The notes beneath the pieces are model-generated. The model ran no database searches. It saw nothing but the letters and a program-made list of their open reading frames with translations, and was not told where the DNA came from. A program made the translations under genes and the position numbers. Shown piece by piece: positions 8,472 through 15,992 of a DNA stretch of 23,649 nucleotides. Position 1 is the stretch's first letter; each line of letters starts with the position of its first letter. The stretch comes from JBNKLG01 sp050292235 (GTDB lineage: Bacteria > Pseudomonadota > Gammaproteobacteria > Chromatiales > Chromatiaceae), in contig JBNKLG010000041.1 in the NCBI GenBank assembly GCA_050292235.1, positions 1 through 23,649 of the forward strand. Direction: 5' to 3'.

Positions 8472-9467
8472 CCAACATCCTGGGTCGGCGCGAAAGGGAT
8501 CACCGCTAACCGCATAGGCCAAACAGCGCAGTCCGCCACCGCAGACCCGCTGGTGAATGCAGGATTCACAACCTTTGGCAACACAGGTGGGATCGCGCAA
8601 ATCCTGCAATAGCTTCGATTCAAAGTAGATCTTGGTCAGAGAAGATTCAAAGAGATTGCCTACCGGTATCGGCAACCGCCGGCAAGGAACCACCGCACCA
8701 TCGGGCATGATGGTGATCAGAGCATGGCCCGCTTCGCAGCGATAGGGTTGCTGTTTCCGATTCACCAGAAACTGCAAGGCCCGATGCATGGCTACCCCTT
8801 TAAACTGCTTTGTGCTTGCCTGCATCAGGCCGAAAAAGGCCTGGGTTTCCCCGGGTGATAAAGACCCTGGGCCACCCTTTTCGGTTGGATTCGACGGAAT
8901 CAATCGATCAGACCAGAGTTGCCCCACCCCGCTTTTTCGACATTGCACTGCCACTGCGGGAAAGTCGTCATAGTTGTCCCGATGCGCGGTAAAAGAGACC
9001 AGGGTTTTCAGGCCCGCTTTCTTGAGAATAACCAGCGTCTCCACCACACGGGCATGATCGCCCGCCCCCCGGATGGCGTCATGGCGCTCTTGCTCGCCCT
9101 CCAGGCTGACTTGAATGAATACCGGAGCCAGCGCCTTGAGAAAACGCGCCGTTTTCAGGTCAATCAGACTGCCATTGGTCAGGATGGCAAAAGGAATCCG
9201 CCGACGTTTGATCTCCATGAGCAAATGCAGAAAGTCATCGCGGACAAAGGGCTCGCCACCCGTAATCGTGATCTGTCCCGGCAGGCGCTTGCGCCCCGTA
9301 CTCAAAGCAGACAACAGCAGCTCGTATTGATCCAGGATGTCAAGTAATTGACCAAACTCCGGCCCTTTATCCTGATAGTTCTCCTGGTAGCAGTGCTGAC
9401 AGCGGAGGTTGCATCGATCGGTGATGTGCCACTGGAGGAGGAGGTGTTTTGGTTGAGAATGATCCAT
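8391..9467 (-). CDS. radical SAM/SPASM domain protein
   Basis: A 358-residue protein. The N-terminal radical SAM motif is C19-x3-C23-x2-C26 within TDRCNLRCQHCYQ, followed by ITGGEP at 67-72 (SAM-binding) and LTNGS at 96-100. The C-terminal SPASM domain has C244, then PDGAVVPC (C262), C295, C300, C303, C309, C315 and C331, ending SGDPFRADPGC. It thus has the ligands for auxiliary Fe-S clusters typical of peptide-modifying and PqqE/NirJ-like maturases. The usual GGCRC motif reads GGLRC here. The last 26 residues (Ala/Ser/Thr/Pro-rich) lie after the SPASM domain and are encoded antisense to the neighbour's Gly/Cys tail. GAGGA sits close (3 bases) before the ATG. The natural substrate is not known; the overlapping Gly/Cys-tail protein is an obvious candidate by position only. 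Confidence 0.88.
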   Translation of the reverse strand: MDHSQPKHLLLQWHITDRCNLRCQHCYQENYQDKGPEFGQLLDILDQYELLLSALSTGRKRLPGQITITGGEPFVRDDFLHLLMEIKRRRIPFAILTNGSLIDLKTARFLKALAPVFIQVSLEGEQERHDAIRGAGDHARVVETLVILKKAGLKTLVSFTAHRDNYDDFPAVAVQCRKSGVGQLWSDRLIPSNPTEKGGPGSLSPGETQAFFGLMQASTKQFKGVAMHRALQFLVNRKQQPYRCEAGHALITIMPDGAVVPCRRLPIPVGNLFESSLTKIYFESKLLQDLRDPTCVAKGCESCIHQRVCGGGLRCLAYAVSGDPFRADPGCWLAAASPTTSAAASTPAASTSTTARAG

Positions 9468-9498
9468 AGATCCTCATTGCAATCCATCGAGACATTCA

Positions 9499-9516
9499 TA
9501 ACTACATCTGTAGTTA
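9499..9516. promoter_or_regulatory. BlaI/MecI/CopY-type operator palindrome
   Basis: TAACTACATCTGTAGTTA is a perfect inverted repeat with 8-base arms and a 2-base centre. It contains TACA-N2-TGTA, the core recognised by BlaI/MecI/CopY winged-helix repressors. It lies 32 bases upstream of the radical SAM start codon (9467), where promoter elements of that gene would be, so repression is the likely mode. No such regulator is encoded in the window. The match to the family consensus is from memory; binding is inferred. Confidence 0.6.
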
Positions 9517-9545
9517 CCTAGAACTCCTTTTCTCGGCAAGGCTTC

Positions 9546-9575
9546 GGTGGATGCGTTGCACTTATCCACCCTACG
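9546..9575 (+). repeat. palindromic intergenic repeat, copy 1
   Basis: A short imperfect hairpin starting GGTGGATGCG and ending CTTATCCACCCTACG, with arms GGTGGAT/ATCCACC. The same element occurs at 15672-15697 (opposite orientation), 15710-15738 and 15923-15952. It belongs to a class of extragenic palindromes widespread in gammaproteobacterial genomes. Here it lies between the radical SAM promoter region and the 3' end of the unknown gene at 9685. Confidence 0.75.
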
Positions 9576-9684
9576 AGATACAAAACGGCCTGAAGCTCGT
9601 CTTTCCCGTAGGCTTTTCGGCGAAGAATGTAAATTTAACCAGGGTCACAGCCTTTCTACGTCTCAAGCAACCGATATTAAATCA

Positions 9685-10848
9685 TCATACCCCCCAATAA
9701 TCCGTCGCAATGCCCTCCCCCAGGTCGGCCTCAATCAGAAGATTACGCACCTCCAGCAGCCGCTCCAGCAATTTGGGTTCGGCAGCTTCATATCCGGCGG
9801 CATCGGGAACGCGCTTGACCACCACACCCAGCAGTTCGGTGATGGCGTTGCCGACGGAGTTTTGGCTGATGGTGACCATCAGGCGACCGGAGTCAGTACG
9901 GAAAATAAGCTGCTTGAAGGCGGGTTCCCAGCGAATGGCGTTGGCGTAGGCGGGATCGGCAATACAGCGTTCGCGCACCCGGCGGGCAGTGGCCAGAAAA
10001 TCGTTGTCGAACAGCAGCACCTCTTTGACAGCCCGAGGGAAATAGACATCGGGCAGGATGTCGGCATTGCGGCTGGAGACCTGGGAGAAAAAGGTGCGAT
10101 AGAAATCGAGGAAGCCTTCAAGAATGGCGTCGTACTCCTCCCAGAAGCGCACCTCTTTAAGCTGCTCGACCCCACCGGAAATCTCCCAACAGGGCAGGCC
10201 TTCGGGATAGCCGGTAAGTTTGAGCTGGGACTCTTCGGTGTGGACTGTGCGCAGGATTTTCAGATCCAGCGCCTCAGCAAAAAAGCGTTTGTAGACATCG
10301 CGCATGTAGGCCTGAAACAGGCTGTGCTGACCGCCATCGGTAAGATTTGGGTTATCTGGCTGAGCCAGCGCGGCATTTCGCAGATCCTCCATAGGGAAGC
10401 AGATGAAGTGGTTGTGCAGCATGCGGATGCTGGGCACCCCGGGTGAGGTCAGTGGCCAGGTGGCATCCAGACTCGCCTCTCCGGCCAACACCAGATGCTG
10501 CTGGGGATCGGGATACTGTTCCAGCATGGTGGTGAGAATGACCTGGTTCATGCGATTCCAGACCCGCTTGGTGCTGTCCGGCACCTGTGTGCGGCGCACC
10601 GGGCGTCCCAGGGGATTCAGGATCGACTGGGAGGTGTTGTAGATGATAGAGCAGTCGAACTCCAGAGAGTGGCCCAGGGCCTTGCGATAGAGCAGCAGAT
10701 CCTCCCGATTCATCAGCAGGCCGTTGTTGTGGACCAGATCGTTGAGGTTCTCGGTGCTGTTGAAAAATTCGTTGGGCTTCATGCCCTCCGGCACTTCCAG
10801 CGGAATGGGACGAAAAGGGGTAACGATCTCACGCGGGCCGGTCTGCAT
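9685..10848 (-). CDS. uncharacterised protein, 387 residues, divergent from nifJ
   Basis: I do not recognise the family. The preferred start is ATG 10848, because GGAG lies 7 bases before it; an ATG two codons upstream (10854) is too close to that GGAG, and the frame can extend to TTG 10872. The protein is soluble, without signal peptide or membrane segments, rich in Asn/Arg/Leu and with well-formed mixed secondary structure. Notable patterns are PFRPIPLEVPEGM near the N-terminus, a His motif MLHNHFICFP near the middle, PDVYFPRAVKEVLLFD, TDSGRLMVTISQNSVGNAITELLGV, and the C-terminus TDYWGV. The HNHF motif is faintly reminiscent of HIT/GalT-type nucleotidyl-transfer sites, but this is weak. 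Its upstream region is shared with nifJ and contains an FNR-like box, which suggests a role under low oxygen. Confidence 0.8.
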   Translation of the reverse strand: MQTGPREIVTPFRPIPLEVPEGMKPNEFFNSTENLNDLVHNNGLLMNREDLLLYRKALGHSLEFDCSIIYNTSQSILNPLGRPVRRTQVPDSTKRVWNRMNQVILTTMLEQYPDPQQHLVLAGEASLDATWPLTSPGVPSIRMLHNHFICFPMEDLRNAALAQPDNPNLTDGGQHSLFQAYMRDVYKRFFAEALDLKILRTVHTEESQLKLTGYPEGLPCWEISGGVEQLKEVRFWEEYDAILEGFLDFYRTFFSQVSSRNADILPDVYFPRAVKEVLLFDNDFLATARRVRERCIADPAYANAIRWEPAFKQLIFRTDSGRLMVTISQNSVGNAITELLGVVVKRVPDAAGYEAAEPKLLERLLEVRNLLIEADLGEGIATDYWGV

Positions 10849-10883
10849 CGGCATTCTCCAGTCAGGACACAAAATGGCCCTAA

Positions 10884-10889
10884 TGTATA
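10884..10889 (-). promoter_or_regulatory. possible -10 element of the divergent 387-residue gene
   Basis: Reading the minus strand, TATACA precedes the start codon by about 36 bases. No good -35 hexamer is seen 16-18 bases upstream. A start site near 10877 would put the FNR-like box at about -75, a spacing compatible with activator-dependent transcription. Confidence 0.25.
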
Positions 10890-10926
10890 GCTTCCGATCC
10901 CCTCATGCGAGCGCAAAAATCCATTT

Positions 10927-10939
10927 TGGCGTCACGCCA
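10927..10939. promoter_or_regulatory. 13-bp perfect palindrome in the nifJ intergenic region
   Basis: TGGCGTCACGCCA has 6-base arms around a single C. It lies 6 bases from the FNR-like box, between two divergent genes, so it may be a second operator. No regulator family is assigned. Confidence 0.35.
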
Positions 10940-10945
10940 TGCCCC

Positions 10946-10959
10946 TTGATGTATGTCAA
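10946..10959. promoter_or_regulatory. FNR/Anr-type binding box upstream of nifJ
   Basis: TTGATGTATGTCAA fits the FNR consensus TTGAT-N4-ATCAA with one mismatch (G for A in the second half). It is centred 107 bases upstream of the nifJ ATG and 104 bases upstream of the divergent gene's ATG, so it could serve both. Anaerobic activation of an oxygen-sensitive pyruvate oxidoreductase makes biological sense. The site is seen; the regulation is inferred. Confidence 0.6.
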
Positions 10960-10990
10960 AATCTTTGTGAATCGGTTTGCCGAACTGCAA

Positions 10991-11019
10991 CCTTTCTGCC
11001 AAAAGAAACTTGCTACACT
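10991..11019 (+). promoter_or_regulatory. possible nifJ promoter (-35 CCTTTC, -10 TACACT)
   Basis: TACACT at 11014-11019 is a fair -10. The hexamer 17 bases before it (CCTTTC) is a poor -35, as expected for an activator-dependent promoter. A start near 11025 would place the FNR-like box at about -72, one of the known class I FNR/CRP spacings. Confidence 0.3.
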
Positions 11020-11059
11020 CCTTAAAGATACCGTCATACGATCCCACCTGAGGACTGCC

Positions 11060-14000
11060 ATGAGCAAAGAACGACAGGTCACCCTGGACGGCAATGAGGC
11101 CGCCGCCTACATTGCGCATCTCACCAACGAAGTCATCGCCATCTACCCCATCACCCCCGCTTCGCCCATGGGCGAATTCTCGGATGAATGGTCAGCCCAA
11201 AAACGGAAAAATCTCTGGGGTACGGTACCGGATGTGATTGAGATGCAGAGCGAGGCCGGTGCCGCTGGCACCATCCACGGTGCCTTGCAGGCGGGATCAC
11301 TGGCAACCACCTTCACCGCCTCCCAGGGTCTGTTGCTGATGATCCCCAACATGTACAAAATTGCCGGGGAGCTGACTTCCACGGTGTTACATGTCTCGGC
11401 GCGATCGCTGGCCGCTCAGGCCCTCTCCATCTTTGGAGATCACAGCGATGTCATGGCCTGCCGCCAGATTGGCTACGCCATGCTCTGCTCCAATTCGGTG
11501 CAAGAAGCGATGGACTTCGCCCTCATCGCCCAGGCCTCGACGCTGAAGGGGCGCATTCCCTTCCTTCATTTCTTCGATGGCTTCCGTACCTCCCACGAGG
11601 TCAGCAAGGTGAATCAGGTCAGCGAAGAGACGGTACGTGCCATGATCCAAGAGGAACTGGTCTTCGCCCACCGTGAGCGGGCCATGTCGCCGGATCACCC
11701 GGTAATTCGCGGCACCTCGCAAAACCCGGATGTCTATTTCCAGGGCCGCGAGACCGTCAATCCCTTCTACGATGCCCTCCCTGCCATCGTACAGGAGGCC
11801 ATGGATCAGTTTGCCGAGTTGACGGGACGTACCTACAAAGTCTTCGAGTATGTCGGTGCGGATGACGCAGACCGGGTCATTGTCCTTATGGGCTCTGGCT
11901 GTGGTGCTGCCGAGGAGGCAGTGGAGCAGCTGACCAGTCAGGGAGAGAAAGTTGGCATGCTCAAGGTACGCCTCTATCGCCCCTTTAACCCTGCCCTGTT
12001 GTTGGCGGCCATACCAGCCAGCGCCGAGAAGATTGCAGTGCTGGATCGCACCAAAGAGCCCGGTTCTGATGGTGAACCTCTCTATAAGGATATCCTCAGC
12101 GCTTATGCCACCGCCTACAGTGACGAGAAGCTGGCCTACCTGCCCAAAATTACTGGTGGTCGCTACGGCCTCTCCTCCAAGGAGTTCACCCCGGCCATGG
12201 TCAAAGGTATCTTTGACGAACTGGCGAAGGAGAAACCAAAAAATCATTTCACCGTCGGCATCATCGACGACCTCACCCAGAGCAGTCTGGGTTGGGATGA
12301 GGGTTTCACCCTGGATGCCCATCAGGGTGTCACCAACTGCGTTTTTTTCGGCCTGGGTTCGGACGGCACCGTCTCCGCCAACAAAAACTCCATCAAAATC
12401 ATCGGTGAGGAGACCGACAACCACGCCCAAGGCTATTTTCAGTACGATTCGAAAAAGTCCGGCGCCATCACCATCTCACATCTACGGTTTGGCCCCAATC
12501 CGATCCAATCGACCTATCTGATCGGTGACCATCAGGCCCAGTTCGTAGGCTGCCATCAACCCGGTTTCATCGAGCGCTACGACATGCTCGACAAGGCGGC
12601 AGACCATGGCGTCTTCCTGCTGAATTCATCAACCCCGGCGGATCAGGTTTGGCATGACCTGCCTCGCAAAATGCAGCAGCAGATCATCGACAAGAAGCTG
12701 AGTTTCCATGTCATCGATGCCTATCGCATCGCAGCTGATACCGGCATGGGGCGGCGCATCAACACCATCATGCAAACCTGCTTCTTTGCCATCTCCGGCA
12801 TCATTCCCAAAGAGGAGGCCATCACCCGCATCAAAGAGGCGGTGAAAAAGACCTATGGTAAAAAGGGCGCAAAGATCCTGGAGAAGAATTTTGCTGCCAT
12901 CGATGCCACCCTGGCCGGGCTGCATCCGGTCAACGTACCGAGCCAGGTCAGCAGCACCCACGAACGGCCACCGACGATTGCGGCCACCGCCTCAGACTTC
13001 CTACGCAAGGTCACTGCCACCATCATCGAGGGCAAAGGCGATAGCATTCCCGTCAGCCTGATCCCTGCCGATGGCAGCTGGCCCCTGGGCACTACCGCCA
13101 TCGAGAAACGCAACCTGGCCCTGGAACTGCCCAAACTGGAAGAGGACCTCTGCACCCATTGCGGCAAGTGCCCTCTGGTCTGCCCCCATGCCGCCATTCG
13201 CTCCAAGGTTTTCACCGAGGAGCAGGCTGCCAGCGCACCCGCCAGCTTCAAACACATGGCGATCAAGGGTGGTGGTTTCGACAAAGGGCTGCGCATCAGC
13301 TATCAGATTGCCCCCGATGACTGCACAGGCTGCGGCCTCTGCTCAGAGGTTTGCCCCATTCGCGACAAACAGAACCCTCAGCGCAAGGCATTGAATATGA
13401 CCGCGGACAGGGACTATCACGAGCAGGAGCGGGCCAACTGGGACTTCTTCGTCAGCCTGCCCGAGTTCGACCGCACCAAGCTGAAGGAGACCACCCTCAA
13501 GGGTGCCATGATCATGCAGCCATTGTTCGAGTTCTCCGGTGCCTGCGTAGGCTGCGGCGAGACCCCCTACGTCAAGCTGGCGACCCAGCTGTTTGGGGAC
13601 CGCATGTTGATTGCCAACGCCACCGGCTGCTCCTCCATCTATGGCGGTAACCTGCCGACCACCCCCTATACCACCAACCCGGAAGGCAGAGGTCCCACCT
13701 GGAATAACTCCCTGTTCGAGGATGCCGCGGAGTTTGGGCTGGGCATGCGGGCGGCAGTAGACAAGCAAAACGCCCAGGCCAGAGAGCTGGTAGAGGCCCT
13801 ACGTGATGCCATCGGCAGCGAGCTGGCGGACCAACTGTTGAACAACCCCCAGTCCACCGAGGCCGAAATCTTTGAGCAGCGGGGCCACATCGAACAGCTC
13901 AAGGAGAAGCTCAAGAGCCTGGACTCTCCCCAGGTACGTACCCTCAACAGCATGGCCGACGAGCTGGCGAAAAAGAGCGTCTGGCTGGTCGGGGGTGACG

Positions 14001-14638
14001 GCTGGGCCTACGATATCGGCTACGGCGGTGTTGACCATGTGTTGTCCTCCGGTCGCAACGTCAATTTCCTGGTGTTGGATACCGAGGTCTACTCCAACAC
14101 CGGCGGCCAGACCTCGAAGTCCACGCCCATGGGCGCAGTGGCCAAGTTCTCGGCAGCGGGCCGCGCCATCCACAAAAAAGACCTGGCCATGATGGCCATG
14201 GCCTATGGCAATGTCTATGTGGCCCAGGTGGCCTTCGGTGCCAAGGATGTGCAGACCCTCAGGGCCTTTCTGGAGGCCGAATCCTACGATGGTCCCTCGC
14301 TGATCATCGCCTACTCACCCTGTATCGCCCATGGGGTGGACATGGCCAACAACCTCCGGCAGCAGGATCTGGCGGTCAACTCCGGCCACTGGCCCCTGTT
14401 CCGCTACGACCCGCGCAAAACGGCCCAGGGCGAGAACCCCCTGCACATGGATTCGAAGGAGCCCTCCATCCCCTACTCGGATTTCACCAGCACCGAGACC
14501 CGTTTCAGTATGCTGCAGCGCAGCCATCCGGAACGGGCTGAAAAGTACCTGCGGGAGGCACAAAAGCATGTCGAATCGCGTTATCGACTTTACGAACAAC
14601 TGGCGCACCTGGCCGTCGCCAAAGCCGACAAGAATTAA
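11060..14638 (+). CDS. nifJ: pyruvate:ferredoxin (flavodoxin) oxidoreductase
   Basis: A 1192-residue single-chain enzyme interconverting pyruvate + CoA and acetyl-CoA + CO2 with ferredoxin or flavodoxin. ATG 11060 is chosen because GAGG lies 6 bases before it and the protein begins SKERQVTLDGNEAAAYIAH as expected; the frame stays open further upstream. The N-terminal domain has YPITPASPMGEF (about 28-39). The two-cluster ferredoxin domain has CTHCGKCPLVCP from 698 and CTGCGLCSEVCP from 755. Ligands for the proximal cluster are C829 and C832 (CVGCGE), C857 (ATGCSS) and C1088 (SPCIAHG). The thiamine diphosphate site is GDGWAYDIGYGG near 978-989, followed by SNTGGQTSKSTP. All expected motifs are present and length is normal. 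It is probably expressed with the downstream flavoprotein (12-bp gap) and under an FNR-like box. Confidence 0.97.
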   Translation: MSKERQVTLDGNEAAAYIAHLTNEVIAIYPITPASPMGEFSDEWSAQKRKNLWGTVPDVIEMQSEAGAAGTIHGALQAGSLATTFTASQGLLLMIPNMYKIAGELTSTVLHVSARSLAAQALSIFGDHSDVMACRQIGYAMLCSNSVQEAMDFALIAQASTLKGRIPFLHFFDGFRTSHEVSKVNQVSEETVRAMIQEELVFAHRERAMSPDHPVIRGTSQNPDVYFQGRETVNPFYDALPAIVQEAMDQFAELTGRTYKVFEYVGADDADRVIVLMGSGCGAAEEAVEQLTSQGEKVGMLKVRLYRPFNPALLLAAIPASAEKIAVLDRTKEPGSDGEPLYKDILSAYATAYSDEKLAYLPKITGGRYGLSSKEFTPAMVKGIFDELAKEKPKNHFTVGIIDDLTQSSLGWDEGFTLDAHQGVTNCVFFGLGSDGTVSANKNSIKIIGEETDNHAQGYFQYDSKKSGAITISHLRFGPNPIQSTYLIGDHQAQFVGCHQPGFIERYDMLDKAADHGVFLLNSSTPADQVWHDLPRKMQQQIIDKKLSFHVIDAYRIAADTGMGRRINTIMQTCFFAISGIIPKEEAITRIKEAVKKTYGKKGAKILEKNFAAIDATLAGLHPVNVPSQVSSTHERPPTIAATASDFLRKVTATIIEGKGDSIPVSLIPADGSWPLGTTAIEKRNLALELPKLEEDLCTHCGKCPLVCPHAAIRSKVFTEEQAASAPASFKHMAIKGGGFDKGLRISYQIAPDDCTGCGLCSEVCPIRDKQNPQRKALNMTADRDYHEQERANWDFFVSLPEFDRTKLKETTLKGAMIMQPLFEFSGACVGCGETPYVKLATQLFGDRMLIANATGCSSIYGGNLPTTPYTTNPEGRGPTWNNSLFEDAAEFGLGMRAAVDKQNAQARELVEALRDAIGSELADQLLNNPQSTEAEIFEQRGHIEQLKEKLKSLDSPQVRTLNSMADELAKKSVWLVGGDGWAYDIGYGGVDHVLSSGRNVNFLVLDTEVYSNTGGQTSKSTPMGAVAKFSAAGRAIHKKDLAMMAMAYGNVYVAQVAFGAKDVQTLRAFLEAESYDGPSLIIAYSPCIAHGVDMANNLRQQDLAVNSGHWPLFRYDPRKTAQGENPLHMDSKEPSIPYSDFTSTETRFSMLQRSHPERAEKYLREAQKHVESRYRLYEQLAHLAVAKADKN

Positions 14639-14650
14639 GAGGAGAATGCT

Positions 14651-15661
14651 ATGGATCTGACGACGCAATGGCTGGGGCTGAACCTGAAAAACCCCTTTGT
14701 ACCCTCGGCCTCCCCCTTGGCCAAAACCCTGGACACTGCCAGGCAACTGGAGGATGCAGGTGCTGCCGCTATCATCATGCACTCACTGCATGAAGAGGTA
14801 GTCAGCGCCTTTGATGAAGACATGTCCCAATTCCTGGCCAATCAGGAGATCGGCCACGCCGAGGCCCAGGGCTTTTTGCCCGAGTACGACCATTTCCCTG
14901 GTGAACTGGATCGTTACCTGGAGCAGCTCTCCAGCCTCAAAGCCAGCCTGGAGATCCCCGTCATCGCCAGCCTCAACGGCATCACCCTGGGCGGCTGGAT
15001 CGCCCACGGCAAGGAGCTGGAGGCCGCCGGGGCCGACGCCCTGGAGTTGAACGTTTACCATGTGGCAGCCGATCTGGACGAATCCGGCGCAGAGGTCGAG
15101 GCCCGCTATACCAGCCTGCTGAAGAGCCTGAAGGACAAAATCAGCATTCCCATCAACATGAAGCTGGGGCCTTTTTTCAGCTCCCCGGCCCATTTCGTGA
15201 AAGAGCTGGAGGCCGCTGGCGCCCAGGGAGTCTCTCTGTTCAACCGTTTCTACCAACCTGACATCAATATCGACAGTATGCGTATGGTGCCAGCCCTGCA
15301 CCCATCCAGCTCCCAGGAGGCCCTGCTGGCCATGCGCTGGATCGGCATTCTCTATAGCCGCACCCGACTCTCTCTAGGCGCCACCGGTGGCGTCCATACC
15401 GCAGAGGATGCCATCAAGCTCATTCTGGCCGGCGCAGACGTGGTCCACCTCTGCTCCTCCCTGCTGATGCATGGTGCCAACCATCTGATCGACATCCAGC
15501 AAGGCCTGGAGCAATGGATGGAAGACCAGAGCTTCGATAGCGTCTCCGATGTGCGCGGTCGGGTCAGCCAGCTGACGGTGGCCGATCCCACTGAATTTGC
15601 CCGCGCCAGCTATGTGAGGGTGCTGGACAGCTATCGGCCTAACTCTGGGGTTTGGATTTGA
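14651..15661 (+). CDS. dihydroorotate dehydrogenase-like flavoprotein
   Basis: A 336-residue TIM-barrel protein of the DHOD-like family, 12 bp after nifJ, with AAGAGGAG ending 6 bases before its ATG. The barrel starts with a DHODH-like strand (LGLNLKNPFVPSASPL). The FMN-phosphate part is recognisable: LSLGATGGVHTAEDAIKLILAGADVV followed by HLCSSLLMHG. The catalytic loop of true dihydroorotate dehydrogenases, containing N-x-S-C-P-N, is missing; the corresponding place reads ELNVYHVAADLDESG. Pyrimidine synthesis is therefore unlikely. Genes of this type commonly follow nifJ, which suggests a redox partner or auxiliary flavoprotein for pyruvate oxidation, but the reaction is unknown. Over-long runs aside, motifs are assigned by eye. 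Confidence 0.88.
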   Translation: MDLTTQWLGLNLKNPFVPSASPLAKTLDTARQLEDAGAAAIIMHSLHEEVVSAFDEDMSQFLANQEIGHAEAQGFLPEYDHFPGELDRYLEQLSSLKASLEIPVIASLNGITLGGWIAHGKELEAAGADALELNVYHVAADLDESGAEVEARYTSLLKSLKDKISIPINMKLGPFFSSPAHFVKELEAAGAQGVSLFNRFYQPDINIDSMRMVPALHPSSSQEALLAMRWIGILYSRTRLSLGATGGVHTAEDAIKLILAGADVVHLCSSLLMHGANHLIDIQQGLEQWMEDQSFDSVSDVRGRVSQLTVADPTEFARASYVRVLDSYRPNSGVWI

Positions 15662-15671
15662 GCTCGATGTT

Positions 15672-15697
15672 GGGTGGATAAGTGAAGTGCATCCACC
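15672..15697 (-). repeat. palindromic intergenic repeat, copy 2 (inverted)
   Basis: GGGTGGATAAGTGAAGTGCATCCACC on both sides of a short centre, i.e. arms GGGTGGAT and ATCCACC; it is the reverse complement of the element at 9546. Together with copy 3, 12 bases downstream, it forms a head-to-head pair able to fold as one long hairpin. Confidence 0.75.
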
Positions 15698-15709
15698 ATC
15701 AGCACAAGC

Positions 15710-15738
15710 GGTGGATGCGCTGTGCTTATCCACCCTAC
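15710..15738 (+). repeat. palindromic intergenic repeat, copy 3
   Basis: Starts GGTGGATGCGCTG and ends CTTATCCACCCTAC, with arms GGTGGAT/ATCCACC. It is nearly identical to the copies at 9546 and 15923 and is inverted relative to copy 2. Confidence 0.8.
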
Positions 15739-15761
15739 ACGCTTACGCTGTTGGGTAGCCA

Positions 15762-15787
15762 GTCGGGTTACGCTAAGCCAACCCGAC
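15762..15787. repeat. palindromic repeat with GTCGGGTT arms
   Basis: Perfect 8-base arms GTCGGGTT and AACCCGAC flank a 10-base loop. It resembles another common type of extragenic palindrome in gammaproteobacteria and could act as a stem-loop in either transcript. Confidence 0.65.
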
Positions 15788-15799
15788 CGGCCTTGCTAT

Positions 15800-15891
15800 G
15801 TAGGAGCGCCCCGTGGGCACGATGAGTTTGATGGCACGCCGGTAGTATCATTCATACAGACGTGGATTTCGCGCCCGTGGGGCGCTCCTAC
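15800..15891. repeat. inverted pair of GTAGGAGCGCCCC elements (REPIN-like)
   Basis: GTAGGAGCGCCCC at 15800-15812 and its exact reverse complement at 15879-15891 enclose 66 bases. The similarity extends imperfectly inward: GTGGGCACGA on one side and TCGCGCCC on the other. Two inverted REP-like units around a unique spacer is the layout of a REPIN. No RAYT transposase is present in the window. Confidence 0.65.
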
Positions 15892-15922
15892 TGGCGTTTG
15901 CGGGAGGCAGCAGACCGAAATT

Positions 15923-15952
15923 GGTGGATGCGCTACGCTTATCCACCTTACG
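15923..15952 (+). repeat. palindromic intergenic repeat, copy 4
   Basis: Starts GGTGGATGCGCTACG and ends CTTATCCACCTTACG; same arms and length as the copies at 9546 and 15710. Confidence 0.8.
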
Positions 15953-15953
15953 A

Positions 15954-15987
15954 CCCTTCGTTCCCTGAGCAAAGCCGAGGCGAAGGG
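15954..15987. repeat. hairpin next to the ffh stop codon
   Basis: CCCTTCG (15954-15960) and CGAAGGG (15981-15987) are perfect 7-base arms around a 20-base loop containing CCCTGAGC. It resembles a common genome repeat with CCCTTCG...CTCAGGG. It begins 6 bases past the ffh stop codon, so it may end or stabilise the ffh transcript, but no T-run follows. Confidence 0.5.
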
Positions 15988-15992
15988 CAGGA

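Larger units (their letters stand above)
15662..15992. repeat. gene-free island of palindromic repeats between convergent genes
   Basis: These 331 bases between the stop codons of the DHOD-like gene (+) and ffh (-) hold no supported gene. They are packed with at least four kinds of extragenic palindrome, itemised separately. The location between convergent 3' ends suggests use as bidirectional transcription stops or mRNA 3' protection. No classic U-tract terminator was found. Confidence 0.8.

Noticed and set aside
9595..9635. GCCT/AGGC stem followed by TTTT as terminator near the unknown gene
   Set aside because: The 4-base stem with a long loop is too weak, and its orientation does not serve the minus-strand gene.
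9547..10446. 299-codon plus-strand open frame opposite the unknown gene next to nifJ
   Set aside because: It starts in the palindromic repeat, has low-quality composition (Gly/Gln/His-rich), and the minus-strand frame has a ribosome site and protein-like sequence.
11387..12430. 347-codon minus-strand open frame inside nifJ
   Set aside because: Opposite to strongly conserved NifJ sequence and without recognisable motifs.
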